64,000 bases of DNA from the NCBI RefSeq assembly GCF_049532985.1, contig NZ_CP186693.1, forward strand, positions 372,001 through 436,000, given 5' to 3'. The notes beneath the pieces are model-generated. The model saw nothing but the letters and a program-made list of their open reading frames with translations, did not search any database and was not told the DNA's origin. The position numbers and the translations under genes are program-made. The first letter of the stretch is position 1. Every line of letters begins with the position of its first letter. This DNA comes from Promicromonospora sp049532985. GTDB taxonomy: Bacteria > Actinomycetota > Actinomycetes > Actinomycetales > Cellulomonadaceae. Positions 47,938 to 56,379 of the stretch are shown here, in pieces.

Positions 47938-48219
47938 CAGGTACATCTGTCCGGGCCGAGGGCGTCTCCTCGCCCCCGCCTCGCCCGCTCCGCCCGCCCA
48001 CGCCGGGCCTGCCCCGCCTACGCCGGGCCCTGCCCCGCTCCGCCCGGCTCTGCTCCCTCCGCCCCGCCGGGCTCCGCCCGCCCGGCCCCGCCCGCCCGGC
48101 CTCGTATGTCTGCTTGCTGCCGCGCCGGGAGTCCGGTGCGCACCGGCATGCGTTCACTCGCAGACCAGCGTTGTCCACAGGCGCGGCCGGTTGGTCCGGC
48201 GGCGCCGGGGCGGGCGGTG

Positions 48220-48225
48220 CACGAT
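48220..48225 (+). promoter_or_regulatory. -10 element of the leaderless XRE-regulator gene
   Basis: CACGAT ends 6 nt before GTG 48232, favouring that start over the GTG at 48217. Confidence 0.35.
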
Positions 48226-48231
48226 GAGGCG

Positions 48232-48990
48232 GTGGAGATCCAAGGGGCGGCCGTGGACGCGGCGCGACTCGTGCGCGACGCCCGGTACGCGGCCGGGCAG
48301 ACGCAGATGGCGCTGGCCGACCGGGCTGGCGTCTCGCGGGCCACGGTGGCGGCGATCGAGACCGGCGCGCGCTCGCCGTCGTGGGCGATGCTGTCGAAGA
48401 TCCTGGCGGCCACCGGCAAGCAGATGAGGGTGGAGCTCGAACCGCTCGACGAGGACCTGCGCCGCGCGGTCGCCGCCATGGGGGAGGGTGCCGCGGGCAG
48501 CACGGAGGCGGCGGACGACCTGAGCATGACGGTGTCGCTCATGGAGGGGCTGGTCGACGTCGGCTACCGGTTCGAGGGCACGGCGGCCGCGGCGCTGCTC
48601 GGAGGTCCGATCCCGCTGCCCGGCCGGGTGGGCCTCGCGCTGCCCGACGGGCCGGAAGCGGTCGGCTGGCTCGTCCGGCTGATGCAGACGGGGGCCGCAG
48701 CGGTGACGCCGCTGGGCAGGTCGTACCCGCTGGACGGCGTACGGAGTCCCGAAGGGGTCGCACGGCTCGTGGAGCTCGGGGACGGCGGTGCGTTCCTCCT
48801 GGACTACTGGCTGCGCACCTTCCTGGTGCGGTTCGCGCCGCACGAGGAGACGGCGCGCGCGGTGCTCGTCGTGGGTGAGCACGCGCCGCTCCGCGTCCAG
48901 CCGCTCCACGAGATCGAGGCCACCGACAAGCACGTCGCGCGGGTCCTGCGGCTGCTGCGGGAGCAGGCGCAGGACCCGCGCGACGGGTGA
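48232..48990 (+). CDS. XRE-family helix-turn-helix protein
   Basis: A 252-residue protein from GTG 48232. The N-terminal Cro/C1-type HTH (about 10-65) reads LVRDARYAAGQTQMALADRAGVSRATVAAIETGARSPSW-like. The remaining 180 residues are not recognised; they contain EGTAAAALLGGPIPLPGRVGLALPD and a C-terminal HEIEATDKHVARVLRLLREQAQ helix. A solo HTH-plus-effector arrangement is common in antitoxin-like regulators, but no toxin gene adjoins. It converges with glyS, the stops being 12 bp apart. Confidence 0.75.
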   Translation: MEIQGAAVDAARLVRDARYAAGQTQMALADRAGVSRATVAAIETGARSPSWAMLSKILAATGKQMRVELEPLDEDLRRAVAAMGEGAAGSTEAADDLSMTVSLMEGLVDVGYRFEGTAAAALLGGPIPLPGRVGLALPDGPEAVGWLVRLMQTGAAAVTPLGRSYPLDGVRSPEGVARLVELGDGGAFLLDYWLRTFLVRFAPHEETARAVLVVGEHAPLRVQPLHEIEATDKHVARVLRLLREQAQDPRDG

Positions 48991-49002
48991 GACGGGATCC
49001 GG

Positions 49003-50409
49003 TCAGGCGCCGACGAGGTGCCCGGCCAGGTAGGGAACCACCTTGTCGAGCGCGACCCGCTCCTGCTGCATGGAGTCGCGGTGGCGGATGGTGACCGCCT
49101 GGTCCTCCAGCGTCTCGAAGTCGACCGTGATGCAGAACGGCGTACCGATCTCGTCCTGGCGGCGGTAGCGCTTGCCGATGGCCTGCGTCACGTCGTAGTC
49201 GATGTTCCAGTACTTGCGCAGCTCGGCGGACAGCTTCTCCGACGTCGGCAGCAGGTCGGCCGTCTTGGACAGCGGCAGCACCGCGGCCTTGACGGGGGCC
49301 AGGCGCGGGTCCAGGCGCAGCACCGTGCGCTTGTCGACGCCGCCCTTGGTGTTGGGCGCCTCGTCCTCGGCGTAGGCCTCGACCAGGAAGGCCATGAGCG
49401 AGCGGGTCAGGCCGGCGGCCGGCTCGATGACGTACGGGAAGTACTTCTCGTTGGTCACCGGGTCGCGGTAGGCCAGGTCCTTGCCGGAGCTCTCCGTGTG
49501 GGTCTTCAGGTCGAAGTCCGTGCGGTTCGCGATGCCCTCGAGCTCACCCCACTCGCTGCCCTGGAAGCCGAAGCGGTACTCGATGTCCACGGTGCGGGTC
49601 GAGTAGTGCGACAGCTTCTCCTTCGGGTGCTCGTAGTGCCGCAGGTTCTCGGCCGAGATGCCGAGGTCCGTGTACCAGCTGGTGCGGTAGTCGATCCAGT
49701 ACTGGTGCCACTCCTCGTCCTCACCCGGCTTGACGAAGAACTCCATCTCCATCTGCTCGAACTCGCGGGTGCGGAAGATGAAGTTGCCGGGCGTGATCTC
49801 GTTGCGGAACGACTTGCCGATCTGGCCGATGCCGAACGGCGGCTTCTTGCGGGCCGCGGCCGCGACGTTGGCGAAGTTCACGAAGATGCCCTGCGCCGTC
49901 TCGGGGCGCAGGTAGTGCAGGCCGGACTCGTCCTCGACCGGGCCCAGGTACGTCTTCAGCATCATGTTGAAGTCGCGGGGCTCGGTCCACTGGCCGCGGG
50001 TACCGCAGTTGGAGCAGACGATCTCGGCGAGGCCGCCCTCGGGGGCACGGCCCTTCTTCTCCTCGAACTCCTCGATCATCTGGTCCTCGCGGAACCGCTT
50101 GTGGCACGAGAGGCACTCGGTGAGCGGGTCGGTGAAGACGCCGACGTGGCCGGAGGCCACCCACACCTGACGGGGCAGGATGACGGAGGAGTCCAGGCCG
50201 ACGATGTCGTCGCGGCTCGTGACCATGGCCCGCCACCACTGCTTCTTGATGTTCTCCTTCAGCTCGACGCCCAGGGGGCCGTAGTCCCACGCGGAGCGCG
50301 TTCCACCGTAGATCTCGCCCGACGGGAAGACGAAACCTCGTCGCTTCGCGAGCGAGACGACGGCGTCGAGCTTGGCGGTCTGCGCAGAGCGCACTGACTT
50401 GTCGGACAC
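49003..50409 (-). CDS. glyS: Glycyl-tRNA synthetase (eukaryote-like alpha2 type)
   Basis: A 468-residue class II synthetase. It begins LDAVVSLAKRRGFVFPSGEIYGGTRSAWDYGPLGVELK, and motif 2 (FRNEITPGNFIFRTREFEQMEMEFF) lies near 208-232. Motif 3 (GLTRSLMAFLVEAY) is near 330, with a C-terminal anticodon-binding domain (about 365-468). It has a C4-type zinc site (CLSCHKR ... CSNCG). The GTG start has GGAGAGA upstream. Its place next to the Zn-uptake genes and a Zur-type regulator matches the Mycobacterium arrangement furB-glyS. Confidence 0.95.
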   Translation of the reverse strand: MSDKSVRSAQTAKLDAVVSLAKRRGFVFPSGEIYGGTRSAWDYGPLGVELKENIKKQWWRAMVTSRDDIVGLDSSVILPRQVWVASGHVGVFTDPLTECLSCHKRFREDQMIEEFEEKKGRAPEGGLAEIVCSNCGTRGQWTEPRDFNMMLKTYLGPVEDESGLHYLRPETAQGIFVNFANVAAAARKKPPFGIGQIGKSFRNEITPGNFIFRTREFEQMEMEFFVKPGEDEEWHQYWIDYRTSWYTDLGISAENLRHYEHPKEKLSHYSTRTVDIEYRFGFQGSEWGELEGIANRTDFDLKTHTESSGKDLAYRDPVTNEKYFPYVIEPAAGLTRSLMAFLVEAYAEDEAPNTKGGVDKRTVLRLDPRLAPVKAAVLPLSKTADLLPTSEKLSAELRKYWNIDYDVTQAIGKRYRRQDEIGTPFCITVDFETLEDQAVTIRHRDSMQQERVALDKVVPYLAGHLVGA

Positions 50410-50518
50410 GGGGGTCTCTCCAGGGGAACAGGCGGGGAACGATGTTCGCCCAGCCTACCGTCCGGGCCGCTCCAGCCCCGGACGAATAAGGGCGTGACCC
50501 ACCTCTCGCGGCCGATCT

Positions 50519-50556
50519 TTGACATCCGTTCTCACCTGGCGTGAGAATCGTTCTCA
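50519..50556 (+). promoter_or_regulatory. znu promoter with Zur box and leaderless start
   Basis: A -35 TTGACA (50519-50524), 18-nt spacer and -10 GAGAAT (50543-50548) place the transcription start at about 50555-50556, where the ATG begins. A perfect 15-bp palindrome TGAGAATCGTTCTCA (50542-50556) covers the -10 and the start codon. A second overlapping dyad, TTCTCAC/GTGAGAA (50529-50535 and 50541-50547), fills the spacer. The sequence resembles actinobacterial Zur boxes. Confidence 0.7.
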
Positions 50557-51539
50557 TGACAACGACCCGCGCCGCCGGCGCAGTCCTGACCAGCCTCGTC
50601 CTCGCCGGGACGGCGACCCTCGCCGGGTGCTCCGCCCAGGGCACGGGCGGAGCGGCCGGGGAGTCCGACGGCGTGACCGTGCTCGCGTCGTTCTACCCGC
50701 TCCAGTACGTCGCCCAGCAGATCGGCGGCGACCTCGTCACCGTGGACAACCTCACGCCGCCGGCCGCCGAGCCGCACGACCTCGAGCTCTCCCCGGCGCA
50801 GGTCCGCGAGATCGGCACGGCCGACCTCGTCGTGTACCTGTCGGGCTTCCAGGCCGCCGTCGACGAGGGCATCGAGGCCCGCGCGCCGGAGCACGTGGTC
50901 GACGCCGCCGACACCGCCGAGCTGGTCGCGCACACCGGCACCGAGGAGGGGCACGAGGGCGAGACCGCGGAGGAGCACGCGGAGCACGCCGAGGACGAGC
51001 ACGACCACGGTGCCGCCGACCCGCACTTCTGGTTGGACCCGAGCCGGCTCGCGACCGTCGGGCAGGCCGTGGCCGACGAGCTCGCCGCGGTGGACCCCGA
51101 GCACGCCGAGGAGTACGCCGACGGTGCCCTGCGCCTGGGCCAGCAGCTCGACGCGCTCGACCAGGAGCTCGCGGACGGCCTCGCCGCCTGCCAGGGAGCC
51201 ACGCTGGTGACGAGCCACACCGCGTTCGGCTACCTCGCCGACCGGTACGCGCTGGAGCAGGTGGGCATCTCCGAGCTCGACCCCGAGGTGGAGCCGTCGC
51301 CGGCGCGCCTGCGCCAGATCGGCGACGTGGTCAAGGAGAACGGCGTCACCACCCTGTTCTCGGAGACGCTGGTGAGCCCCAAGGTCACCGAGACGCTGGC
51401 CGACGACCTGGGCGTGCGGACCGCCGTCCTGGACCCGCTGGAGGGCCTGTCCGAGGACGCGACGGCCGCCGGTGAGGACTACGTCTCCGTGATGCGGGCC
51501 AACCTGAAGGCGCTGGAGGAGGGCCTGGTCTGCGCATGA
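50556..51539 (+). CDS. znuA: Zinc ABC transporter substrate-binding lipoprotein
   Basis: A 327-residue cluster A-I binding protein. Lipobox LAGC (Cys near 24) is followed by the ZnuA fold. Metal ligands are expected at PHDLELS (His, near 72), within the His/Glu-rich loop EEHAEHAEDEHDHG (about 145-158), DPHFWLDP and VTSHTAFGY. The ATG 50556 was preferred over an upstream in-frame GTG at 50541 because that GTG lies inside the promoter. It overlaps znuC by 4 nt. Regulation by the zur gene of the same operon is likely. Confidence 0.92.
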   Translation: MTTTRAAGAVLTSLVLAGTATLAGCSAQGTGGAAGESDGVTVLASFYPLQYVAQQIGGDLVTVDNLTPPAAEPHDLELSPAQVREIGTADLVVYLSGFQAAVDEGIEARAPEHVVDAADTAELVAHTGTEEGHEGETAEEHAEHAEDEHDHGAADPHFWLDPSRLATVGQAVADELAAVDPEHAEEYADGALRLGQQLDALDQELADGLAACQGATLVTSHTAFGYLADRYALEQVGISELDPEVEPSPARLRQIGDVVKENGVTTLFSETLVSPKVTETLADDLGVRTAVLDPLEGLSEDATAAGEDYVSVMRANLKALEEGLVCA

Positions 51540-52369
51540 CCGGCACCGAGGAGGAGGAGACTGGGGAGGTGACCGAGACGAGCGAACCCGTCATCGAGGC
51601 CCGCGGCCTGCACTTCCGCGCGGGCGCGAGCCACATCCTGCGCGGCGTCGACCTGACGGTCGGGCGCGGCGAGGTCGTCGCGCTGCTGGGCGCGAACGGA
51701 TCCGGCAAGTCCACGCTGGTCAAGTCGCTGGTCGGCATCAACGTGCCGTCCGCGGGGAGCGTCCGGCTGTTCGGCGAGCCGCTGGCGGCTCCGGGCCGCG
51801 GCAGCGTGGACTGGGGCCGCATCGGCTACGTGCCGCAGCGGGCGGGCGCGGGCGGCGGCATCCCGTCGACCGCGCAGGAGGTCGTCGCCTCCGGGCTGCT
51901 GCACGGGCGGCGTCTGCGCCTGCCGCGCGGCTGGCGCGACCGCGTCGCGGCCGCCCTGGAGCAGGTGGGCCTCGCCGAACGCGTGCACGACCCGGTGCAC
52001 CTGCTCTCGGGCGGGCAGCAGCAGCGCATCCTCATCGCCCGCGCCCTGGTCCGCGAGCCCGACCTCCTCGTCCTCGACGAGCCCGTGGCCGGCGTCGACG
52101 TCGCCAGCCAGGAGGCGTTCGCGGCCACCATGGGCCGCCTGGTCGACGGGGGCCTCACGGTGCTCGTGGTGCTGCACGAGCTCGGCGAGCTCGAGCCGCT
52201 CGTGTCGCGCGCCGTCGTGCTCAAGCACGGCACGGTGGTGCACGACGGCGCCCCGCCGCAGGCCCGGGACGACCACGACCGCGCAGGCCACCGGCACCAG
52301 CACCCGCACGCCGACGACAACACCCTCGGCGCCGAGGCCAGGGCCCTCGACCTGGAGGTCCGCCCGTGA
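51536..52369 (+). CDS. znuC: Zinc ABC transporter ATP-binding protein
   Basis: A 277-residue ABC ATPase. Walker A GANGSGKST (about 51-59), LSGGQQQR (about 160-167) and Walker B LLVLDEPVAGVD (about 179-190) are present. A His/Asp-rich C-terminus (DDHDRAGHRHQHPHADD, about 243-259) is typical of zinc-system components and may sense or buffer Zn. 4-nt overlaps couple it on both sides. Confidence 0.93.
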   Translation: MTGTEEEETGEVTETSEPVIEARGLHFRAGASHILRGVDLTVGRGEVVALLGANGSGKSTLVKSLVGINVPSAGSVRLFGEPLAAPGRGSVDWGRIGYVPQRAGAGGGIPSTAQEVVASGLLHGRRLRLPRGWRDRVAAALEQVGLAERVHDPVHLLSGGQQQRILIARALVREPDLLVLDEPVAGVDVASQEAFAATMGRLVDGGLTVLVVLHELGELEPLVSRAVVLKHGTVVHDGAPPQARDDHDRAGHRHQHPHADDNTLGAEARALDLEVRP

Positions 52370-53301
52370 TCACCCTCATGCTCACCGACCCGTTCATGCA
52401 GCGGGCCCTGCTGGCCGCGCTCCTCGTGGGCGTCACCGCGCCCGTGGTCGGCACGTACCTGGTGCAGCGCAAGCTCTCCCTGCTGGGCGACGGCATCGGC
52501 CACGTCGCGCTGACGGGCGTGGCGCTGGGCTGGCTCGTCGGCGCGGGCATGGGCCTGACGCCGAACGACGCCCTCGCCATCCCCGGTGCCGTGGTCGCCG
52601 CGGTGGTCGGCTCCGTCCTCATCGAGGTGGTCCGGCGCCGGGGGCGCACGTCCGGCGACCTCGCCCTGGCCATCATGTTCTACGGCGGCATCGCCGGCGG
52701 CGTGCTGCTCATCGGCATCGCGGGCGGCTCGTCCGGCAACCTGATGACGTACCTGTTCGGCTCCATCTCCACCGTGACCGACGCCGACCTCTGGCTCACC
52801 GTGGTGCTCTCCGCCGTGGTGCTGGCCATCGGCGTGGGCCTGCGGCACGCGCTGTTCTCGGTGAGCCACGACGAGGAGTTCGCCGTCGCCTCCGGGCTGC
52901 CCGTGTGGGCGCTGAACATCGTCGTCGCCGTCGTGTCGGCCCTGACGGTCACCGTGGCGATGCGCGTGGTCGGCCTGCTGCTGGTCAGTGCGCTCATGAT
53001 CGTGCCCGTCGCCGTGGCCCAGCAGGTCACGCACGCGTTCGGGCGCACCATGCTCACGGCGTGCGTCGTCGGCGTCGTGGTCTGCGTGACCGGCCTGAGC
53101 ATCACCTACTGGTACAACGTCTCGCCGGGCGCGACTATCGTGGTGCTCGCCATCGCGGTCTACGCCGTGGTGTCCCTGGTGGCTCCGCTGGTGACCCGGC
53201 GGCGCCCTGCGGGTGACCCCCACCCCGATCTGCCCGACGACGTCGATCTTCCTGCCGCCGCCACGGAACGTGCGGCGGCCGCCGCAAAGGAGTGCCGCTG
53301 A
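52366..53301 (+). CDS. znuB: Zinc ABC transporter permease
   Basis: A 311-residue ABC-3 family permease with about eight or nine helices. It starts at GTG 52366 with a helix beginning FMQRALLAALLVGVTAPVVGTYLVQRKLSLLGDGIGHVALTG-type, the standard N-terminus of ZnuB/MntB. A basic/acidic tail follows the last helix. Its stop overlaps the zur ATG by one base. Confidence 0.93.
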   Translation: MITLMLTDPFMQRALLAALLVGVTAPVVGTYLVQRKLSLLGDGIGHVALTGVALGWLVGAGMGLTPNDALAIPGAVVAAVVGSVLIEVVRRRGRTSGDLALAIMFYGGIAGGVLLIGIAGGSSGNLMTYLFGSISTVTDADLWLTVVLSAVVLAIGVGLRHALFSVSHDEEFAVASGLPVWALNIVVAVVSALTVTVAMRVVGLLLVSALMIVPVAVAQQVTHAFGRTMLTACVVGVVVCVTGLSITYWYNVSPGATIVVLAIAVYAVVSLVAPLVTRRRPAGDPHPDLPDDVDLPAAATERAAAAAKECR

Positions 53302-53699
53302 TGACCGCACGCATGACCCGCCAGCGGACCGCCGTCGTCGAGGCGCTCGACGAGCTCGCCGACTTCCGCTCGGCCCAGCAGCTCCACGAGACGCTGCGCG
53401 CCCGCGGCGAGTCCGTGGGCCTGGCCACCGTGTACCGGGCGCTGCAGGCGCTCGCCGAGGCGAGCGAGGTCGACGTGCTGCGCGCCGAAGACGGAGAGAG
53501 CCTGTACCGCCGGTGCGCCCGCCGCGAGCACCACCACCACCTGGTGTGCCGGCAGTGCGGCCGCACCGTCGAGATCGACGGCCCCACGGTCGAGGCGTGG
53601 GCCTCCAAGGTCGCCGCGGCCCAGGGTTTCGACGACATCGAGCACACCATCGAGCTGTGGGGTACCTGCGCGGACTGCCGCGCCGCGTCTGCGGGCTGA
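53301..53699 (+). CDS. zur: Fur-family zinc uptake regulator
   Basis: A 132-residue Fur-family repressor. The winged helix (about 5-75) contains FRSAQQLHETLRARGESVGLATVYRALQALAEA. Metal site residues include REHHHHLVCRQCGRTVEIDG (about 76-95), and a second structural Zn site is formed by CRQC and CADC. AAAGGAG 8 nt upstream selects ATG 53301. Its operon position after znuACB and the palindrome in the znu promoter identify it as Zur rather than Fur. Confidence 0.9.
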   Translation: MTARMTRQRTAVVEALDELADFRSAQQLHETLRARGESVGLATVYRALQALAEASEVDVLRAEDGESLYRRCARREHHHHLVCRQCGRTVEIDGPTVEAWASKVAAAQGFDDIEHTIELWGTCADCRAASAG

Positions 53700-53747
53700 T
53701 TTCCAGGAAGATTTCCGGCGTCGATCCACTCCCGCCGGAGCGCGTGG

Positions 53748-53753
53748 CAGGAT
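53748..53753 (+). promoter_or_regulatory. -10 element of the leaderless lysine/pipecolate operon
   Basis: CAGGAT ends 6 nt before the ATG at 53760; no Shine-Dalgarno. Confidence 0.4.
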
Positions 53754-53759
53754 GCGTGC

Positions 53760-54971
53760 ATGACCACAGCGCGCCGCTCCCGGGACCGCCGGGGATCGCT
53801 GCCCGCCCGTGCCGAGGTGGTCGTCGTCGGCGGCGGCGCGATGGGTGCGTCCGTGGCGTTCCACCTCGCCGAGGACGGCGCGGACGTGCTGCTCCTGGAG
53901 GCGGAGGAGCTGGCCTCCGGCAGCTCGGGCAAGCCCATCGGGGGAGTGCGGGCGCAGTTCTCCGACCCGGCCAACGTGGACCTCGGCAACCGCAGCCTGG
54001 AGCTGTACGAGGACTTCGCGAATCGCCCCGGGGCGGACATCGGCCTGCAGCAGCCCGGCTACCTGTTCCTCCTGCCGGACGCCGCTGACGTCGCGCTGTT
54101 CGAGGAGTCGGTGGCCATGCAGAACGAGCGCGGGGTGGCCAGCCGCATGCTCGCCCCCGACGCCGTCCGGCGCCTCAACCCGTACGTCGACGTCGACCGC
54201 TACGCCGGTGCCGCCTACGCGGCGCGCGACGGGTTCGCGTACCCGCTGGCCGTCGTGGAGGGCTACGCCGCGGGAGCGGAGGCGTACGGCGCCCGCGTGC
54301 GCACGCACGTCACCGTGACCGGCTTCGAGTCCCGCGACGACCGGCTCGTCGCGGTGTGGACGGACCAGGGCCGGGTGCGCACGGACGCCGTCGTGCTGTG
54401 CGCCGGGGCCTGGACCCGGGACGTGGCGGCCAAGGCGGGCCTCGACCTGCCCGTGGACCCGTACCGGCGGCAGATCGGGTTCACGCCGCCCCTGGACCCC
54501 GCGCCCGTGCGCGTGCCGTTCACGATCGACTACGGCAGCACCTTCTACTTCCACAACGCCGCGCCCGACGGCCTGCTGCTCGGGATCGCGGACCCGGCGA
54601 CCCCGGTCGCGTTCGAGCGCACCTACGACCCGGCCTGGCTGCCGCTGCTGCGCGGGGCGCTCGGCGCCTGCGCCCCGGAGCTGACCGACGTGCCGGTCGC
54701 GCGCGGCTGGGCCGGGCTCTACGAGATGACGCCCGACCGCAACGCGCTCATCGGCGAGGCGACCGGTGTGCCCGGCCGCGTGCTGTACGCCGCCGGGTTC
54801 TCGGGGCACGGGTTCCTCCAGGCGCCCGCCGTCGGCGAGGTGGTGCGCGACCTGTACGCCGGCCGCACGCCCGGGATCGACGTGTCGGGGTTCAGCGCGG
54901 ACCGGTTCGCGGGCGACCCCCGCGATCCCACGGACCCGGGGCGACGAGGCCCCGAGTCGAACATCATCTGA
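53760..54971 (+). CDS. FAD-dependent amine/imino-acid oxidoreductase (pipecolate-oxidase-like)
   Basis: A 403-residue DAO-family flavoprotein. GGGAMGASVAFHLAEDGADVLLLE (about 23-46) binds FAD; a C-terminal GRVLYAAGFSGHGFLQAPAVGEVV (about 338-361) closes the fold. Sarcosine oxidase-like members oxidise secondary amines. Two genes downstream encode 2-oxoadipate dioxygenase/decarboxylase and an ALDH7-type semialdehyde dehydrogenase, so L-pipecolate (to piperideine-6-carboxylate), as for AmaA of Pseudomonas putida, is the most likely substrate. This assignment depends on context. Confidence 0.78.
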   Translation: MTTARRSRDRRGSLPARAEVVVVGGGAMGASVAFHLAEDGADVLLLEAEELASGSSGKPIGGVRAQFSDPANVDLGNRSLELYEDFANRPGADIGLQQPGYLFLLPDAADVALFEESVAMQNERGVASRMLAPDAVRRLNPYVDVDRYAGAAYAARDGFAYPLAVVEGYAAGAEAYGARVRTHVTVTGFESRDDRLVAVWTDQGRVRTDAVVLCAGAWTRDVAAKAGLDLPVDPYRRQIGFTPPLDPAPVRVPFTIDYGSTFYFHNAAPDGLLLGIADPATPVAFERTYDPAWLPLLRGALGACAPELTDVPVARGWAGLYEMTPDRNALIGEATGVPGRVLYAAGFSGHGFLQAPAVGEVVRDLYAGRTPGIDVSGFSADRFAGDPRDPTDPGRRGPESNII

Positions 54972-54987
54972 CGGACAGGAGAGCCTG

Positions 54988-56379
54988 ATGTCCACGTTCC
55001 TCGAGCCCTGGCAGCTGCGGGCCGCGTTCGCGCGCAGCCTCTCGGACATGTACGGCAAGGAGGTGCCCGCCTACACCACGCTGCTCGACGTGTCGCACGA
55101 GGTCAACGCGGACTTCGTGGCCCGGCACGGTGCGGACGCCGAGCGGCTGGGCTCCATCGCGCGCGTCACGGCCGAGCGGCACGGCGCGATCCGGGTGGGC
55201 ACCCCCACCGAGATGGCCCAGGTCGCCCGCATCTTCGGCGCCATGGGCATGCGCCCGGTCGGCTTCTACGACCTGCGGGACGCGTCCTCCAGCTCCGTCC
55301 CGGTGATCTCGACGGCGTTCCGCCCGATCGAGCGCGAGGAGCTGGCACGCAACCCGTTCCGGGTCTTCACGTCGATGCTCGTCACGGCCGACCGCCGGTT
55401 CTTCACCGCGGACCTGGAGCGCCGGCTGGACTCCTTCCTCGCCGCCCGCACCCTGTTCGGCCCTGAGCTGCTCGCCCTCGCCGACCGCGCGGAGGCCGAG
55501 GGCGGCCTGCCGCAGGACCAGGCCGCCGAGTTCCTGCGCCTGGCCACGCAGGCCTTCGAGCTGTCCCGGGAGCCCGTGGACCAGGCCTGGTACCGCGAGC
55601 TCGAGGCAGTCAGCGCCGTGGCGGCCGACATCGGCGGCATCGCCTCCACGCACATCAACCACCTCACCCCCCGCGTGCTGGACATCGACGACCTGTACGC
55701 GCGCATGGAGGCGCGCGGCATCACCATGATCGACGCCATCCAGGGTCCGCCCCGCTGGGAAGGCCCCGACGTGCTGCTGCGGCAGACGTCGTTCCGTGCC
55801 CTCGCCGAGCCCCGCACCTTCCGCACGGCGGACGGCGAGATCGTCAGCGACGCGCTGCGCGTCCGGTTCGGCGAGGTGGAGGCGCGTGGCATCGCGCTGA
55901 CCCGCGAGGGCCGTGCCGTCTACGACGCCGCCGTGGTCGAGATCGACGAGACAGCCGCCGCGGCCCGCACGGAGGAGCCGGGCCTCACCGAGCAGGGGCG
56001 GCAGGAGATCGCCCGGGCCGTCTGGGCCCGCACGTTCCCCACCACCGAGACGGCGCTCGCCGACCAGGGGCTGGGCTGGTTCACCTACGAGGTGGACGCG
56101 GCCGGCGGGGTGCGGCGCGAACCCGTCGTCTACGAGGACTTCCTGCCCCGCTCGGCCGCCGGCATCTTCCAGTCCAACCTCACCTCGGACGGCGCCAAGG
56201 ACGCCAGCCAGGAGGCCACCGACCGGGACGCCGACTGGATGGCCGGCGCGCTCGGCCGTGACCTGTTCGACCCCTTCGACCTGTACGCCGACCAGGTGGA
56301 CAGGTCGCTGACCGCCGCCGCCGGGACCCTCGGCGTCGACCCGGCCACCCTCACCACCACCACAGGAGCCATGCGATGA
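54988..56379 (+). CDS. hglS: 2-oxoadipate dioxygenase/decarboxylase (HglS/DUF1338 type)
   Basis: A 463-residue VOC-superfamily protein of the former DUF1338 family. A conserved HEVNADF (His near 32) lies in the N-terminal part, ASTHINHLTPR near 218-228 provides further metal ligands, and RFGEVEARGIALTREGRAVYD near 293-313 carries the Glu ligand. HglS converts 2-oxoadipate and O2 to D-2-hydroxyglutarate and CO2 with Fe(II). AGGAGAG lies upstream of the ATG. The stop overlaps the aldehyde dehydrogenase ATG. In this operon it defines a lysine to 2-aminoadipate to 2-hydroxyglutarate route. Confidence 0.85.
   Translation: MSTFLEPWQLRAAFARSLSDMYGKEVPAYTTLLDVSHEVNADFVARHGADAERLGSIARVTAERHGAIRVGTPTEMAQVARIFGAMGMRPVGFYDLRDASSSSVPVISTAFRPIEREELARNPFRVFTSMLVTADRRFFTADLERRLDSFLAARTLFGPELLALADRAEAEGGLPQDQAAEFLRLATQAFELSREPVDQAWYRELEAVSAVAADIGGIASTHINHLTPRVLDIDDLYARMEARGITMIDAIQGPPRWEGPDVLLRQTSFRALAEPRTFRTADGEIVSDALRVRFGEVEARGIALTREGRAVYDAAVVEIDETAAAARTEEPGLTEQGRQEIARAVWARTFPTTETALADQGLGWFTYEVDAAGGVRREPVVYEDFLPRSAAGIFQSNLTSDGAKDASQEATDRDADWMAGALGRDLFDPFDLYADQVDRSLTAAAGTLGVDPATLTTTTGAMR

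Larger units (their letters stand above)
47583..48231. other. Repeat-rich 650-bp non-coding region
   Basis: There is no supportable gene. It contains, in order, an 18-bp direct repeat GGAGAACCTGCCCCGCGG (47713-47730), a 13-bp palindrome GGTGCAATGCACC (47746-47758) and a tandem array (47761-47867). The second copy of the direct repeat (47868-47885), a family C palindrome (47881-47937) and a strongly C-rich, purine-poor tract (about 47960-48110) follow. The next gene starts at 48232. Confidence 0.6.

Noticed and set aside
47893..48231. XRE protein starting at 47893 in frame
   Set aside because: The extension consists of the family C palindrome and the C-rich tract and gives a Pro/Arg-rich low-complexity peptide; a -10 hexamer supports GTG 48232.
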